Below are positions 8,492 through 14,863 of a stretch of DNA of 16,160 bases, piece by piece. The notes beneath the pieces are model-generated. The model worked only from the letters and a program-made list of their open reading frames with translations. It had not been told where the DNA came from and did no database searches. The first letter of the stretch is position 1. Every line of letters begins with the position of its first letter. The translations under genes and the position numbers were made by a program. Source of the DNA: Candidatus Brocadiaceae bacterium (GTDB lineage: Bacteria; Planctomycetota; Brocadiia; SM23-32); contig PUNP01000147.1 of NCBI GenBank assembly GCA_003551785.1, positions 1-16,160 of the forward strand, written 5' to 3'.

Positions 8492-9991
8492 TCAGGCACT
8501 CACTTTATCTTTCTCAGGCTCAAGTATTTTTTTAACGAGTTTTTTGAATGTATCTCCCCTGTCAGCAAAATTCTGAAACATATCAAAACTCGAAGAAGCC
8601 GGTGAAAATAAAATAGAAGATCCGGGCATAGAGGTATTATAAGCGGTATCTACAGCGTCTTTCAAAGTTTCGGATTCTATGATTATCGGGGTATGCCCGG
8701 CTCCTAAACCGGCCTCCCGTACGCTTTGCGCTATAGCGGGGCCACATGAGCCGAGTGTAATTAAGACATCAACCTTTTCTATAACCGCATCTGCAAGCTT
8801 ATTAAAAGGCAGTCCTTTATCCTTCCCCCCGCAAATAAGCGTAATAGGCGGCTGAACGGCTTCGATAGCAGCTATAGTAGAATCAGGGGTCGTAGAATCG
8901 GAATCATTGTAGAAGGTCATCCCCTCGAAACGGGAACATTTCTCCATCCTATGCTCCAGAGGTCTAAAGGATATCAGGCCGGAACATATAGCTGCGGGCT
9001 CACACCCGAGCCATTTTGCCGCAGCGGCAGCCGCAAGGGCATTTTTCAGGTTATGATCTCCGATCAGCTGCATATCATTCTTCTTAAACAATGCTTCCCT
9101 CTCCCCACCATGCTGATAAACTACCTGTTTGCCATCCAAAAACACACCATCAAAAGCCCTGCTATGAACTGATCCCGAACCGTCAAAAAACATCAAATCA
9201 CCCATGACATCCTGCTTCCATATTTTACTCAAAAGAGTGCTTTCAGCATTTAAAATCGCTATATCATCGTTTTTCTGATATTTAATGATATTTTTTTTCG
9301 CCTCGGCATAAGTTTCAAAACTGTCATACCAATCAAGATGATTCAATAAAACATTAGTTACAATCGCTGTTTGAGGGGAAAATGGCAAAGCGGCTGCGTC
9401 TTCGAGCTGAACGGAAGATATTTCTAAAACAACCTCATCGTTTTCAGTAATTTGATCGACTGAATCGAGCATGGATATCCCAATATTACCGCCCATATAT
9501 ACGGACTTTCCCGCTGCCTTCAACATCTGTGCAAGCATCGCCGTAGTAGTAGATTTACCGACCGAGCCGGTGACAGCGGAAATACGCCCTTTACATAAGG
9601 CCAGGAATATATTCATAGGGCTGGTCAGCGGCTTACCCGCTTCGGATGCGCTGAGCACTATATTCGCATTTCTGGGAACAGCGGTATTCAAAACGACCAG
9701 GTCACTGTCCTTAATTATCGCTTTGTCCTGCGGCCCGAACCGGAACCGGATCGGCAAGCCTTCAAGTTTTGCTATGGCCGGCGCCAGTTCCTTTTCCGAT
9801 TTCAAATCGGCGACTGTCACACATGCACCTTTTTTACACAAAAACCTTGCGGCCCCCTCCCCGCCACCGAAAAGCCCTAAACCTATAATAGTGACTTTCT
9901 TTCCACTGATATTTCTCAGCAATCCTTTCAATCGGACTTCATTACAAAGCGGCGAATTTAAGCCTTTTTTTCCTGACATATCGATAATCAT
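8492..9991 (-). CDS. murD: UDP-N-acetylmuramoyl-L-alanine--D-glutamate ligase
   Basis: A 499-aa cytoplasmic ligase that adds D-Glu to UDP-MurNAc-L-Ala with ATP during peptidoglycan synthesis. Mur-ligase marks in order: N-terminal nucleotide-fold start KKVTIIGLGLFGGGEGAA (31-48); P-loop TGSVGKSTTT (141-150); LEISSVQLED (189-198); NHLDWY (217-222); K232, in the position of the carbamylated lysine; GDHNLKN (311-317); HRME (347-350); NDSDSTTPDST (362-372); and the MurD-specific C-terminal signature SPASSSFDMFQNFADRGDTF (463-482). The P-loop has Val where most MurD proteins have Asn (GTNGKST), though it keeps the Walker A pattern. About 25 residues precede the usual start; the ATG at 9979 is an alternative. 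The gene stands outside any dcw cluster, beside a lipoprotein gene, with no clear ribosome binding site. Confidence 0.93.
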   Translation of the reverse strand: MIIDMSGKKGLNSPLCNEVRLKGLLRNISGKKVTIIGLGLFGGGEGAARFLCKKGACVTVADLKSEKELAPAIAKLEGLPIRFRFGPQDKAIIKDSDLVVLNTAVPRNANIVLSASEAGKPLTSPMNIFLALCKGRISAVTGSVGKSTTTAMLAQMLKAAGKSVYMGGNIGISMLDSVDQITENDEVVLEISSVQLEDAAALPFSPQTAIVTNVLLNHLDWYDSFETYAEAKKNIIKYQKNDDIAILNAESTLLSKIWKQDVMGDLMFFDGSGSVHSRAFDGVFLDGKQVVYQHGGEREALFKKNDMQLIGDHNLKNALAAAAAAKWLGCEPAAICSGLISFRPLEHRMEKCSRFEGMTFYNDSDSTTPDSTIAAIEAVQPPITLICGGKDKGLPFNKLADAVIEKVDVLITLGSCGPAIAQSVREAGLGAGHTPIIIESETLKDAVDTAYNTSMPGSSILFSPASSSFDMFQNFADRGDTFKKLVKKILEPEKDKVSA

Positions 9992-10016
9992 AATAATTTT
10001 TTCATTTAACTTAAGT

Positions 10017-10035
10017 CCTCAGCAAACAACTGAGG
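10017..10035. other. Hairpin in the leader of murD
   Basis: Perfect 6-bp arms CCTCAG and CTGAGG around a 7-base loop, 26 bp upstream of the murD start. A second short one, CCTGA-(4)-TCAGG, lies at 10068-10081. Neither is followed by a U-tract on the minus strand. Role unknown; they could be leader structure or the distal end of the lipoprotein transcript. Confidence 0.3.
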
Positions 10036-10112
10036 ATCACTAACGTGCCCCTTGCCGTTGGAACATTCCTGACATTTCAGGCTTTTCAATTCGTATATTA
10101 AACGTTGTCGGT

Positions 10113-10140
10113 GGTTTATGAAATGTTCAGGGTTTTACCC
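10113..10140 (-). terminator. 3' motif with TTTCATAAACCAC tail after the lipoprotein gene
   Basis: Minus strand: a short GGGT-(3)-ACCC stem (10130-10140) overlaps the stop codon and is followed by TGAACATTTCATAAACCAC. This tail (10113-10128) matches 4873-4889 except for one extra A there. Function as a terminator is a guess from position. Confidence 0.3.
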
Positions 10141-10803
10141 GACTTCTATCAAATGCTCTATTAACCAGGAGATGGAACGAGCGGTGAAAATACACGTTTG
10201 TTTTACAGTCCATTCTTCATTCCAGGTCTTCAATGTCGGCCCCCAGGGTGTATATCCTAAAAAAAGCCGCCGATCAGCAAAATTTACGAGTACCTCACCC
10301 GAATGATGGTCCACAATTCTACCTTCCACCTGCAAATCAACCGCTGATCGCTTTTGCAGCGGAAAAAAGAAAAAACCAAAATAACGCCCGGCCCCCGAAC
10401 CGGTATCAAACCCGGTTATTTTGCTCTCAATCACCATAGCAGGTGAGTCAGTTTCAAAATCCGTGTCAAGCGTAACATACAATAAATTATTAATTTCCAA
10501 AAGCTCTATCGCTAATACCTGACGGAAATAATTGGCAGCGAAATGATAAGCCTTCTCGTGATCATCAATCCAGGTGCCTCCTACGGAGACGTCACTGACG
10601 ACAATACTTTCATATCGGCTCAAATTGGCTCCCGGCTTTAATTCGACGCGGGATACAGGCGGATCGAATTCATCAATCATCGCATCATACGATCGATGAA
10701 ATTCATAGGTTTCCCTTATCTGAGGTGGTGAGCATCCATGGTAAAAACATGCCAAAAAACATATTAAGATAGCAATAATTGAACACCATGGACGTTTTTT
10801 CAT
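10135..10803 (-). CDS. Putative lipoprotein, DUF4410-like
   Basis: A 222-aa protein opening MKKRPWCSIIAILICFLACF and then YHGC, a hydrophobic export signal ending in a Cys. The residues before Cys (Y-H-G) fit a lipobox poorly, so lipidation is likely but not sure. The body resembles DUF4410: a 'YESIVVSDVSV' strand (about 64-74), a central helix (YHFAANYFRQVLAIELLE), 'MVIESKITGFDTGSGAGRYF', then a strand-rich end with 'VEGRIVDHHSGEVL'. Members of that family are usually small envelope proteins of unknown role. The start at 10803 is preferred because the signal begins there; an in-frame ATG at 10824 would add seven residues. Neither start has a good ribosome binding site. Confidence 0.65.
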   Translation of the reverse strand: MKKRPWCSIIAILICFLACFYHGCSPPQIRETYEFHRSYDAMIDEFDPPVSRVELKPGANLSRYESIVVSDVSVGGTWIDDHEKAYHFAANYFRQVLAIELLEINNLLYVTLDTDFETDSPAMVIESKITGFDTGSGAGRYFGFFFFPLQKRSAVDLQVEGRIVDHHSGEVLVNFADRRLFLGYTPWGPTLKTWNEEWTVKQTCIFTARSISWLIEHLIEVG

Positions 10804-10847
10804 GTCCCGTTGCACCACAATCATAAAAGAAATTGTTCTTAAGTAAT

Positions 10848-10877
10848 ATATTAATTAAAACTCCCGCTTATTTTCAA
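10848..10877 (-). promoter_or_regulatory. Weak candidate promoter for the lipoprotein gene
   Basis: On the minus strand TTGAAA (10872-10877), an 18-bp spacer and TAATAT (10848-10853) stand about 40-50 bp before the gene. The area is AT-rich, so a chance match is quite possible. Confidence 0.3.
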
Positions 10878-10879
10878 TT

Positions 10880-11125
10880 CTATAAGGCATTTGCTATAGA
10901 CTTCTGTTTACCGTTGCACATAAAACCATTCATCGGAGGTCAATAAATAACTATAACATACTGTAAATGAGCAGGATAACTCCAGAGTAATAACATTATC
11001 ATCGTTATGTATTAAGGAAAAATGCCCTAAACAAGGCTGAAAATATGATAGGAAAAAAAACGGACATTTCACGTATCAGTATTCAAATGTTGTGAGAAAT
11101 GCGGCTGACCGATATCCGATTTCAT
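10880..11125. other. Intergenic region, no gene seen
   Basis: AT-rich stretch between the divergent lipoprotein and GH20 genes with no convincing reading frame on either strand. Its only notable sequence is GTGAGAAATGCGGCTGACC (11091-11109). Its reverse complement resembles 16041-16061, at the far end of the plus-strand gene block. Confidence 0.5.
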
Positions 11126-11167
11126 TTGACAGTACCGCACTGATTAAAACATAATTGGGTACTGTCA
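11126..11167 (+). promoter_or_regulatory. Promoter framed by a 10-bp inverted repeat, upstream of the GH20 gene
   Basis: TTGACA (11126-11131), an 18-bp spacer and CATAAT (11150-11155) form a plausible promoter pointing at the GH20 gene. Perfect inverted arms TGACAGTACC (11127-11136) and GGTACTGTCA (11158-11167) overlap the -35 and the start-site region, with centres 31 bp apart (about three helical turns), as for two repressor half-sites. The second arm also pairs into GGGTAC-(6)-GTACCC. The start codon is about 390 bp further on, with repeat sequence between, so the link to GH20 is inferred. The inverted repeat could instead be the end of a mobile element. Confidence 0.4.
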
Positions 11168-11215
11168 GGTACCCGGGAACCCGGCTGCATCTCTACCGCA
11201 TTCAGTGGAGGTGAA

Positions 11216-11284
11216 GATGAATTGACGGCGCTCACTGAATTTTTTCAATGTTCTTGGGACGTGGTTGAAAAGGTACAACCATAA
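11216..11284 (+). pseudogene. Possible relic of an ISL3-type transposase
   Basis: An uninterrupted 22-codon frame reads DELTALTEFFQCSWDVVEKV, then QP and a stop. In ISL3-family transposases a helix-turn-helix segment commonly reads 'HLGVSWDVVKDIQ', and SWDVVEKVQ agrees closely with that. No start, zinc finger or DDE region is nearby, and the nucleotides partly recur at 15941-15981, so this may just be part of a dispersed non-coding repeat. The frame runs into the ~105-bp repeat that begins at 11269. Confidence 0.3.
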
Positions 11285-11374
11285 GCTGTATAGTGAGGCA
11301 AGGGTGGCTGTCATTCGTATCGCACGCATCCCTGCGTGCGCCCTGGACAGGCAAGATGCCTGTCATACATTACG
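11269..11374. repeat. Dispersed palindromic repeat, copy 2
   Basis: Same orientation as copy 1 at the window start. Core 11322-11374 differs at one position. The left part is diverged but still recognisable, with AAAGGTACAA at 11269 against AAAGGTGCAA at 1, and TATAGT blocks at matching spacing. Both hairpins are intact (11322-11339 and 11346-11364). Similarity ends right after the core. It sits in the leader of the GH20 gene. A frame open through it reads ARIPACALDRQDACHT, which is repeat translation and not protein. Confidence 0.85.
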
Positions 11375-11425
11375 GTCAAAAGAAGGCTTTTTAATTGAGA
11401 TTCCGCCAGCAGCCTTTTCAAGGGC

Positions 11426-11475
11426 TCCGGAGTCCGGAAATTGCTACGCGCTCCCCGGGACGCTTGAAAGCGTCC
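11426..11475. repeat. Palindrome-rich leader sequence upstream of GH20
   Basis: Holds a direct pair TCCGGA-G-TCCGGA and a perfect hairpin GGACGCT-(4)-AGCGTCC (11458-11475). It is GC-rich, unlike the AT-rich 11521-11558 that follows. It looks like a second kind of dispersed palindromic element, but only one copy is in the window. Confidence 0.4.
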
Positions 11476-11558
11476 ACTACGAGCCGGGTTTTCGGCCAGG
11501 TCCCTTGTGGTCCTTTTTACTTAGTCAACTAACTTTAACTTTAATTTTAAATGATAAT

Positions 11559-13136
11559 ATGGAAACCTCACAAAAAAATAAACCAATTATTGGCATACAT
11601 CTCGATTTCAAAGGCGTAATGTTCCGCCCCGATTATATCCCTCAGTTACTGACCGATCTGGCAGGCCAAGGCATCAATACCGTTTTGGTGGAATACGAAG
11701 ACATATTCCCCTTCGATGGATGGGATATTGCTGCAGACAGTAGTGTGTCATGGTCGGAGTCAACACTGCAAGATTTCCTCAAGGCGGCGGACAAAAACGG
11801 AATCGAAGTCATACCGCTTCAGCAATGTCTGGGACATCTGGAATACGTCTATCGCTGGGAGTGCTACCGCAGTTTCGCTCTCGATCACAGTTATCCCAGC
11901 ACAGTTGATTTTGAAAATGCCGAGGCCAGGAAACAAATTTTTGACATGCTGCGTCAGGTTATCGAGGCGCATCCCAATTCGCGTTACGTTCATCTGGGCA
12001 TGGATGAAGCGCATGCTTTAGTCGATGAAGCGAGAAAAAGAGAGGAAAATGTTGTAGACCTCTTCATTGGATACCTGAATAATCTCTGTGATATCTGTGA
12101 GGATTACGGTAAAAGGCCAATCGTCTGGTCCGATATGCTGGAAGATCACTTCAAATCCGGAGTGTGGGACGGTATGCGTAAGAAAGTAACACTGATGCCC
12201 TGGGATTACGAGTCTACAGGGGAGACGATAAAGGTCGGCCGCATCTGTGGCAGACGTTTCGCCAGGCATTGGTTAGAGGAGCCTTCAAACCCGCAAGCAC
12301 CACCGATAAACAGCAATTTCTCCTTTATCGAAGATATGCCGAAAGGTGCGCTCAGGGCGCTGGGAAAGAATCTTGAAGATGGTAAGTTTACCAGCATGTT
12401 CCAGGCGGATATGTGGAAGAAGCTGGGTTTTGAGGTAATCGGGGCTTCTGGAGTGCGTTGCAGTTCGCACGGGGGCGTCATGCCGTTCTACATCAAGGCC
12501 GTTGAGAACATACGGGCTTGGAGCCGCGCCGTAGCGCGTGCCGGAATAGCTGGTCAGGTGGGTACGGCATGGGCCCGCGGCACCACGTGGTGCCCGCCTA
12601 ATCTCAGCTTTGATCTCATCTGGCCGTTAGTAGGTGAGCTGGCGCGGAGCATGGGATCGCACCCCGAACCTTTCTGGAAGGCCTTGCCTGAAAAAACGGT
12701 GGAGCGCATCATCGGAACCATCGGCAGATGCCGCCTGGACTGGAACATCGAAGACAAAGTTATACAGGAGATGGAAACCCTGCTGCCGCAAGTTCAGAGC
12801 CACGCTTTTGAATGGCAGAGCATAATACTCATGCTTAAGGTGCTAAAGCTGCACAGTGAGTTGGATAATGCTATAAAGGAAGTGGAGTATTTCCATGCAA
12901 ACAACCGCCCGGTAGACAGTGAATGGCAAAGACGAATAGATGATCAGAAACGGCTGATTGGTGAAATTGCCGGCAAACGCCAAACCGTGCGAAAGCATTT
13001 CGGCAAACGTTATCACGGCAGTGCATTCGAAGAATGGATTGGAGACATGTTCGATCTCTACGAAGAAAAAATAAAAGATTGCACCGCGACATGCAAGCGA
13101 AAAAAGGAAAGAGCTAAAAAAATATATGGCGGCTGA
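11559..13136 (+). CDS. GH20 beta-N-acetylhexosaminidase-like enzyme (HexD-type, cytoplasmic)
   Basis: A 525-aa protein with no signal peptide. GH20 enzymes remove terminal beta-linked GlcNAc or GalNAc by substrate-assisted catalysis. Seen here: barrel start IIGIHLDFKGVMFRPDYI (10-27); PLQQCLGHLEYV (86-97), matching the 'QTFGHxE' element of HexD-type members; HLGMDE (145-150), with the paired catalytic Asp149-Glu150; IVWSDML (188-194); and a charged helical C-terminal region (about 420-525). The ATG at 11559 is chosen because the barrel begins there and the frame upstream to a TTG at 11265 only translates repeat sequence. There is no Shine-Dalgarno; the 38 bases before the start are A/T-rich. 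It is probably transcribed alone: the next gene is 246 bp away with its own promoter. Sugar specificity cannot be read from sequence. Confidence 0.82.
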   Translation: METSQKNKPIIGIHLDFKGVMFRPDYIPQLLTDLAGQGINTVLVEYEDIFPFDGWDIAADSSVSWSESTLQDFLKAADKNGIEVIPLQQCLGHLEYVYRWECYRSFALDHSYPSTVDFENAEARKQIFDMLRQVIEAHPNSRYVHLGMDEAHALVDEARKREENVVDLFIGYLNNLCDICEDYGKRPIVWSDMLEDHFKSGVWDGMRKKVTLMPWDYESTGETIKVGRICGRRFARHWLEEPSNPQAPPINSNFSFIEDMPKGALRALGKNLEDGKFTSMFQADMWKKLGFEVIGASGVRCSSHGGVMPFYIKAVENIRAWSRAVARAGIAGQVGTAWARGTTWCPPNLSFDLIWPLVGELARSMGSHPEPFWKALPEKTVERIIGTIGRCRLDWNIEDKVIQEMETLLPQVQSHAFEWQSIILMLKVLKLHSELDNAIKEVEYFHANNRPVDSEWQRRIDDQKRLIGEIAGKRQTVRKHFGKRYHGSAFEEWIGDMFDLYEEKIKDCTATCKRKKERAKKIYGG

Positions 13137-13149
13137 CGCTGCCCTCTCT

Positions 13150-13160
13150 CCCCTCAGGGG
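13150..13160 (+). terminator. Short hairpin after the GH20 gene
   Basis: CCCCT-C-AGGGG starts 14 bases after the stop codon. The one-base loop means the true stem is shorter, and no U-tract follows, so it is at best a weak terminator. Confidence 0.25.
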
Positions 13161-13194
13161 TATTACCATGTCCAGGCAAATTTACTCCGGTTTC

Positions 13195-13223
13195 TTGACA
13201 AAAACTCCTGTTTTGCATAGAAT
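13195..13223 (+). promoter_or_regulatory. Strong sigma-70-like promoter for the aminotransferase operon
   Basis: TTGACA (13195-13200), exactly 17 bp, TAGAAT (13218-13223). Transcription would begin near 13230, leaving a leader of about 150 nt before the ATG at 13383. Confidence 0.65.
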
Positions 13224-13245
13224 CCCTTAATTGTTTTATAAGTTT

Positions 13246-13309
13246 AAGTGAACCACGTTTACGTTATCATCACCGTGCCTGTGCCGTTGGTGAGGTTATG
13301 GATTCACTT
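13246..13309 (+). promoter_or_regulatory. Structured leader RNA candidate upstream of the aminotransferase gene
   Basis: Outer arms AAGTGAACC (13246-13254) and GGATTCACTT (13300-13309) pair over 9 bp with one bulged A. Inside, TCACC (13270-13274) pairs with GGTGA (13289-13293). The whole lies in the transcribed leader just after the promoter at 13195-13223. No known riboswitch class is recognised. It could be a regulatory leader, a protein target or chance structure. Confidence 0.3.
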
Positions 13310-13382
13310 TGGACTTACAAAAACTTACGTTGTATTTATGGAATAAATAACTATCGACACTTTTTATCTGGTGTTTTGCTTT

Positions 13383-14555
13383 ATGTATCGTATGGGACAA
13401 GAGGAAATTGAGGAACTTTCAAAAGTTATCGAAGGTGGAAAACTGTTCAGAGTAGGCAGCCCTTACCTTGCTGTAGGTACTTTTGAAAAGGAATGGGGTG
13501 ATACTATCGGTACCGAATATGCCCTGTGTGTAAACGGTGGGACTTCGGCGCTCATTGGCGGACTGGTAGGTTTGGGTGTTGGACCGGGGGATGAAGTGAT
13601 CGTACCCGGATATACCTTTATGGCCTCAGCCATAGCCGTCCTGGCTGTTGGCGCCATACCCGTCATAGCGGAAATTGACGAGACATTAACTATTGATCCT
13701 GATGATGTCGAAAATAAAATAAGCCCATATACAAAAGCAATAATGCCGGTGCATATGAAAGGCTTTCCCTCCGACATGAACCGCTTAAAGTCCATAGCCG
13801 AAAAACATAATCTGCTGATCCTCGAAGATGCATGCCAGGCCGACGGAGGCAGCTATAAAGGAGCGCGGCTTGGTTCATGGGGAGATGCCGGCGCCTTTAG
13901 CTTCAATGATTTTAAGATATTATCAGCGGGGGATGCCGGCTGTATGGTCACCGACAATCGTAAGGTCTATGAAAGAGCGCTGATCTATCACGACGGCGGA
14001 GCGGCATTCAGACCTTATGCCGAAAGCCTTACCACCCCCACCTTTATCGGAGTCCAAAACCGGGTCGGTGAACTCATAGGAGCCGTCCTAAGGGCGCAAC
14101 TGCGCAGGCTTGAAGGTATCCTGACCGATCTCAGAAATGCCAAAAAACAAATTGCAGCTGCATTGGATAAACAACCCAATTTTACTGTTATACCGTCAAA
14201 TGATGCCGAAGGTGACTGCGGTACGACTTTGGGGCTGTCTTTTGATAGCGAAGAAACCGCTCGCAGGTTTGCCGGCACCGAGAAAGTAAACGGAAGTCTG
14301 CCTATCGATACGGGAAAACACGTTTATATCAACTGGGAACCGATTCTGGAAAAAAGAGGCGCACATCATCCGGCTCTGGATCCGTTCAAATTACCGGACA
14401 ATCAGGCGCTGAATACAGATTACAGCAAGGATATGTGCCCGAATACCCTCGAAATACTGAGTAAAACAGTCTTTATCTCTATCAACCCCGATTGGTCACA
14501 AAACGATATAGATGAACGCATAGACGCCTGCATCAAAGCAGGGAGGAATTTGTGA
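13383..14555 (+). CDS. DegT/DnrJ/EryC1-family PLP-dependent aminotransferase
   Basis: A 390-aa fold-type I enzyme; relatives transfer an amino group, often from Glu or Gln, to keto-sugars or related ketones. The start MYRMGQEEIEELSKVIEGGK matches the family opening; a GTG at 13371 would add four residues. Seen: NGGTSALIGGL (51-61), contacting the cofactor phosphate; VIVPGYTFMAS (72-82); ILEDACQADGG (146-156), with the cofactor-binding Asp149; and SFNDFKILSAGDAG (173-186), with K178 as the Schiff-base lysine. All key residues are present. No Shine-Dalgarno precedes the start. The stop overlaps the next start by 4 nt, showing translational coupling. In such loci these enzymes may serve sugar catabolism as well as surface-sugar synthesis; the substrate is unknown. 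Confidence 0.88.
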   Translation: MYRMGQEEIEELSKVIEGGKLFRVGSPYLAVGTFEKEWGDTIGTEYALCVNGGTSALIGGLVGLGVGPGDEVIVPGYTFMASAIAVLAVGAIPVIAEIDETLTIDPDDVENKISPYTKAIMPVHMKGFPSDMNRLKSIAEKHNLLILEDACQADGGSYKGARLGSWGDAGAFSFNDFKILSAGDAGCMVTDNRKVYERALIYHDGGAAFRPYAESLTTPTFIGVQNRVGELIGAVLRAQLRRLEGILTDLRNAKKQIAAALDKQPNFTVIPSNDAEGDCGTTLGLSFDSEETARRFAGTEKVNGSLPIDTGKHVYINWEPILEKRGAHHPALDPFKLPDNQALNTDYSKDMCPNTLEILSKTVFISINPDWSQNDIDERIDACIKAGRNL

Positions 14556-14863
14556 ATAATATAAGGTTTTACGACATTAACTTTCCGGCGGGCTCCCCAA
14601 CGACTGGAGCCTATAAGCCGGCCCTGACTCAGAATGACATCCTTTTTCAGTTAAAAAAACAGGGGATTGATAAGGCACTGGTAAGTCATGCTGCTCAAAG
14701 TGAAGCTGGCCCTCCGGTGGGCAATCGTCTGCTTACCGATATTATCAAAGGGAGAGATGAACTTGGAGGAACATGGTCGGTACTGCCTCCACAGAGCGAT
14801 GAACAGGACCTGAGAAATATTTTTTATCGTAACGCTCAAAAACTTTTTGGAGAAAAACTATGA
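14552..14863 (+). pseudogene. Internally deleted amidohydrolase (Amidohydro_2-like), 103 aa
   Basis: Starts at GTG overlapping the aminotransferase stop, with a strong GGGAGG site, and its own stop overlaps the next ATG. The N-terminal ~80 residues read like the start of a PVC-type amidohydrolase: RFYDINFPAGSP, LKKQGIDKALVSHAAQSEAG (35-54), PPVGNRLL, and GGTWSVLPP (72-80). The last ~20 residues, EQDLRNIFYRNAQKLFG (84-100), look like the family's usual C-terminal end ('I..NA.rLF'). The roughly 170-220 residues that form the barrel and hold the metal ligands are missing between them, yet the frame is open. It is probably an in-frame deletion that leaves the coupled operon intact. A functional mini-protein is possible but nothing seen supports catalysis. 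Confidence 0.6.

Noticed and set aside
9471..10043. A 190-aa plus-strand frame opposite murD
   Set aside because: It mirrors highly conserved murD codons and has no independent protein features.
11265..11558. An in-frame N-terminal extension of 98 residues on the GH20 protein from a TTG
   Set aside because: It translates the dispersed repeat and the palindromic leader, shares no family sequence, and the GH20 barrel begins right after the ATG at 11559.
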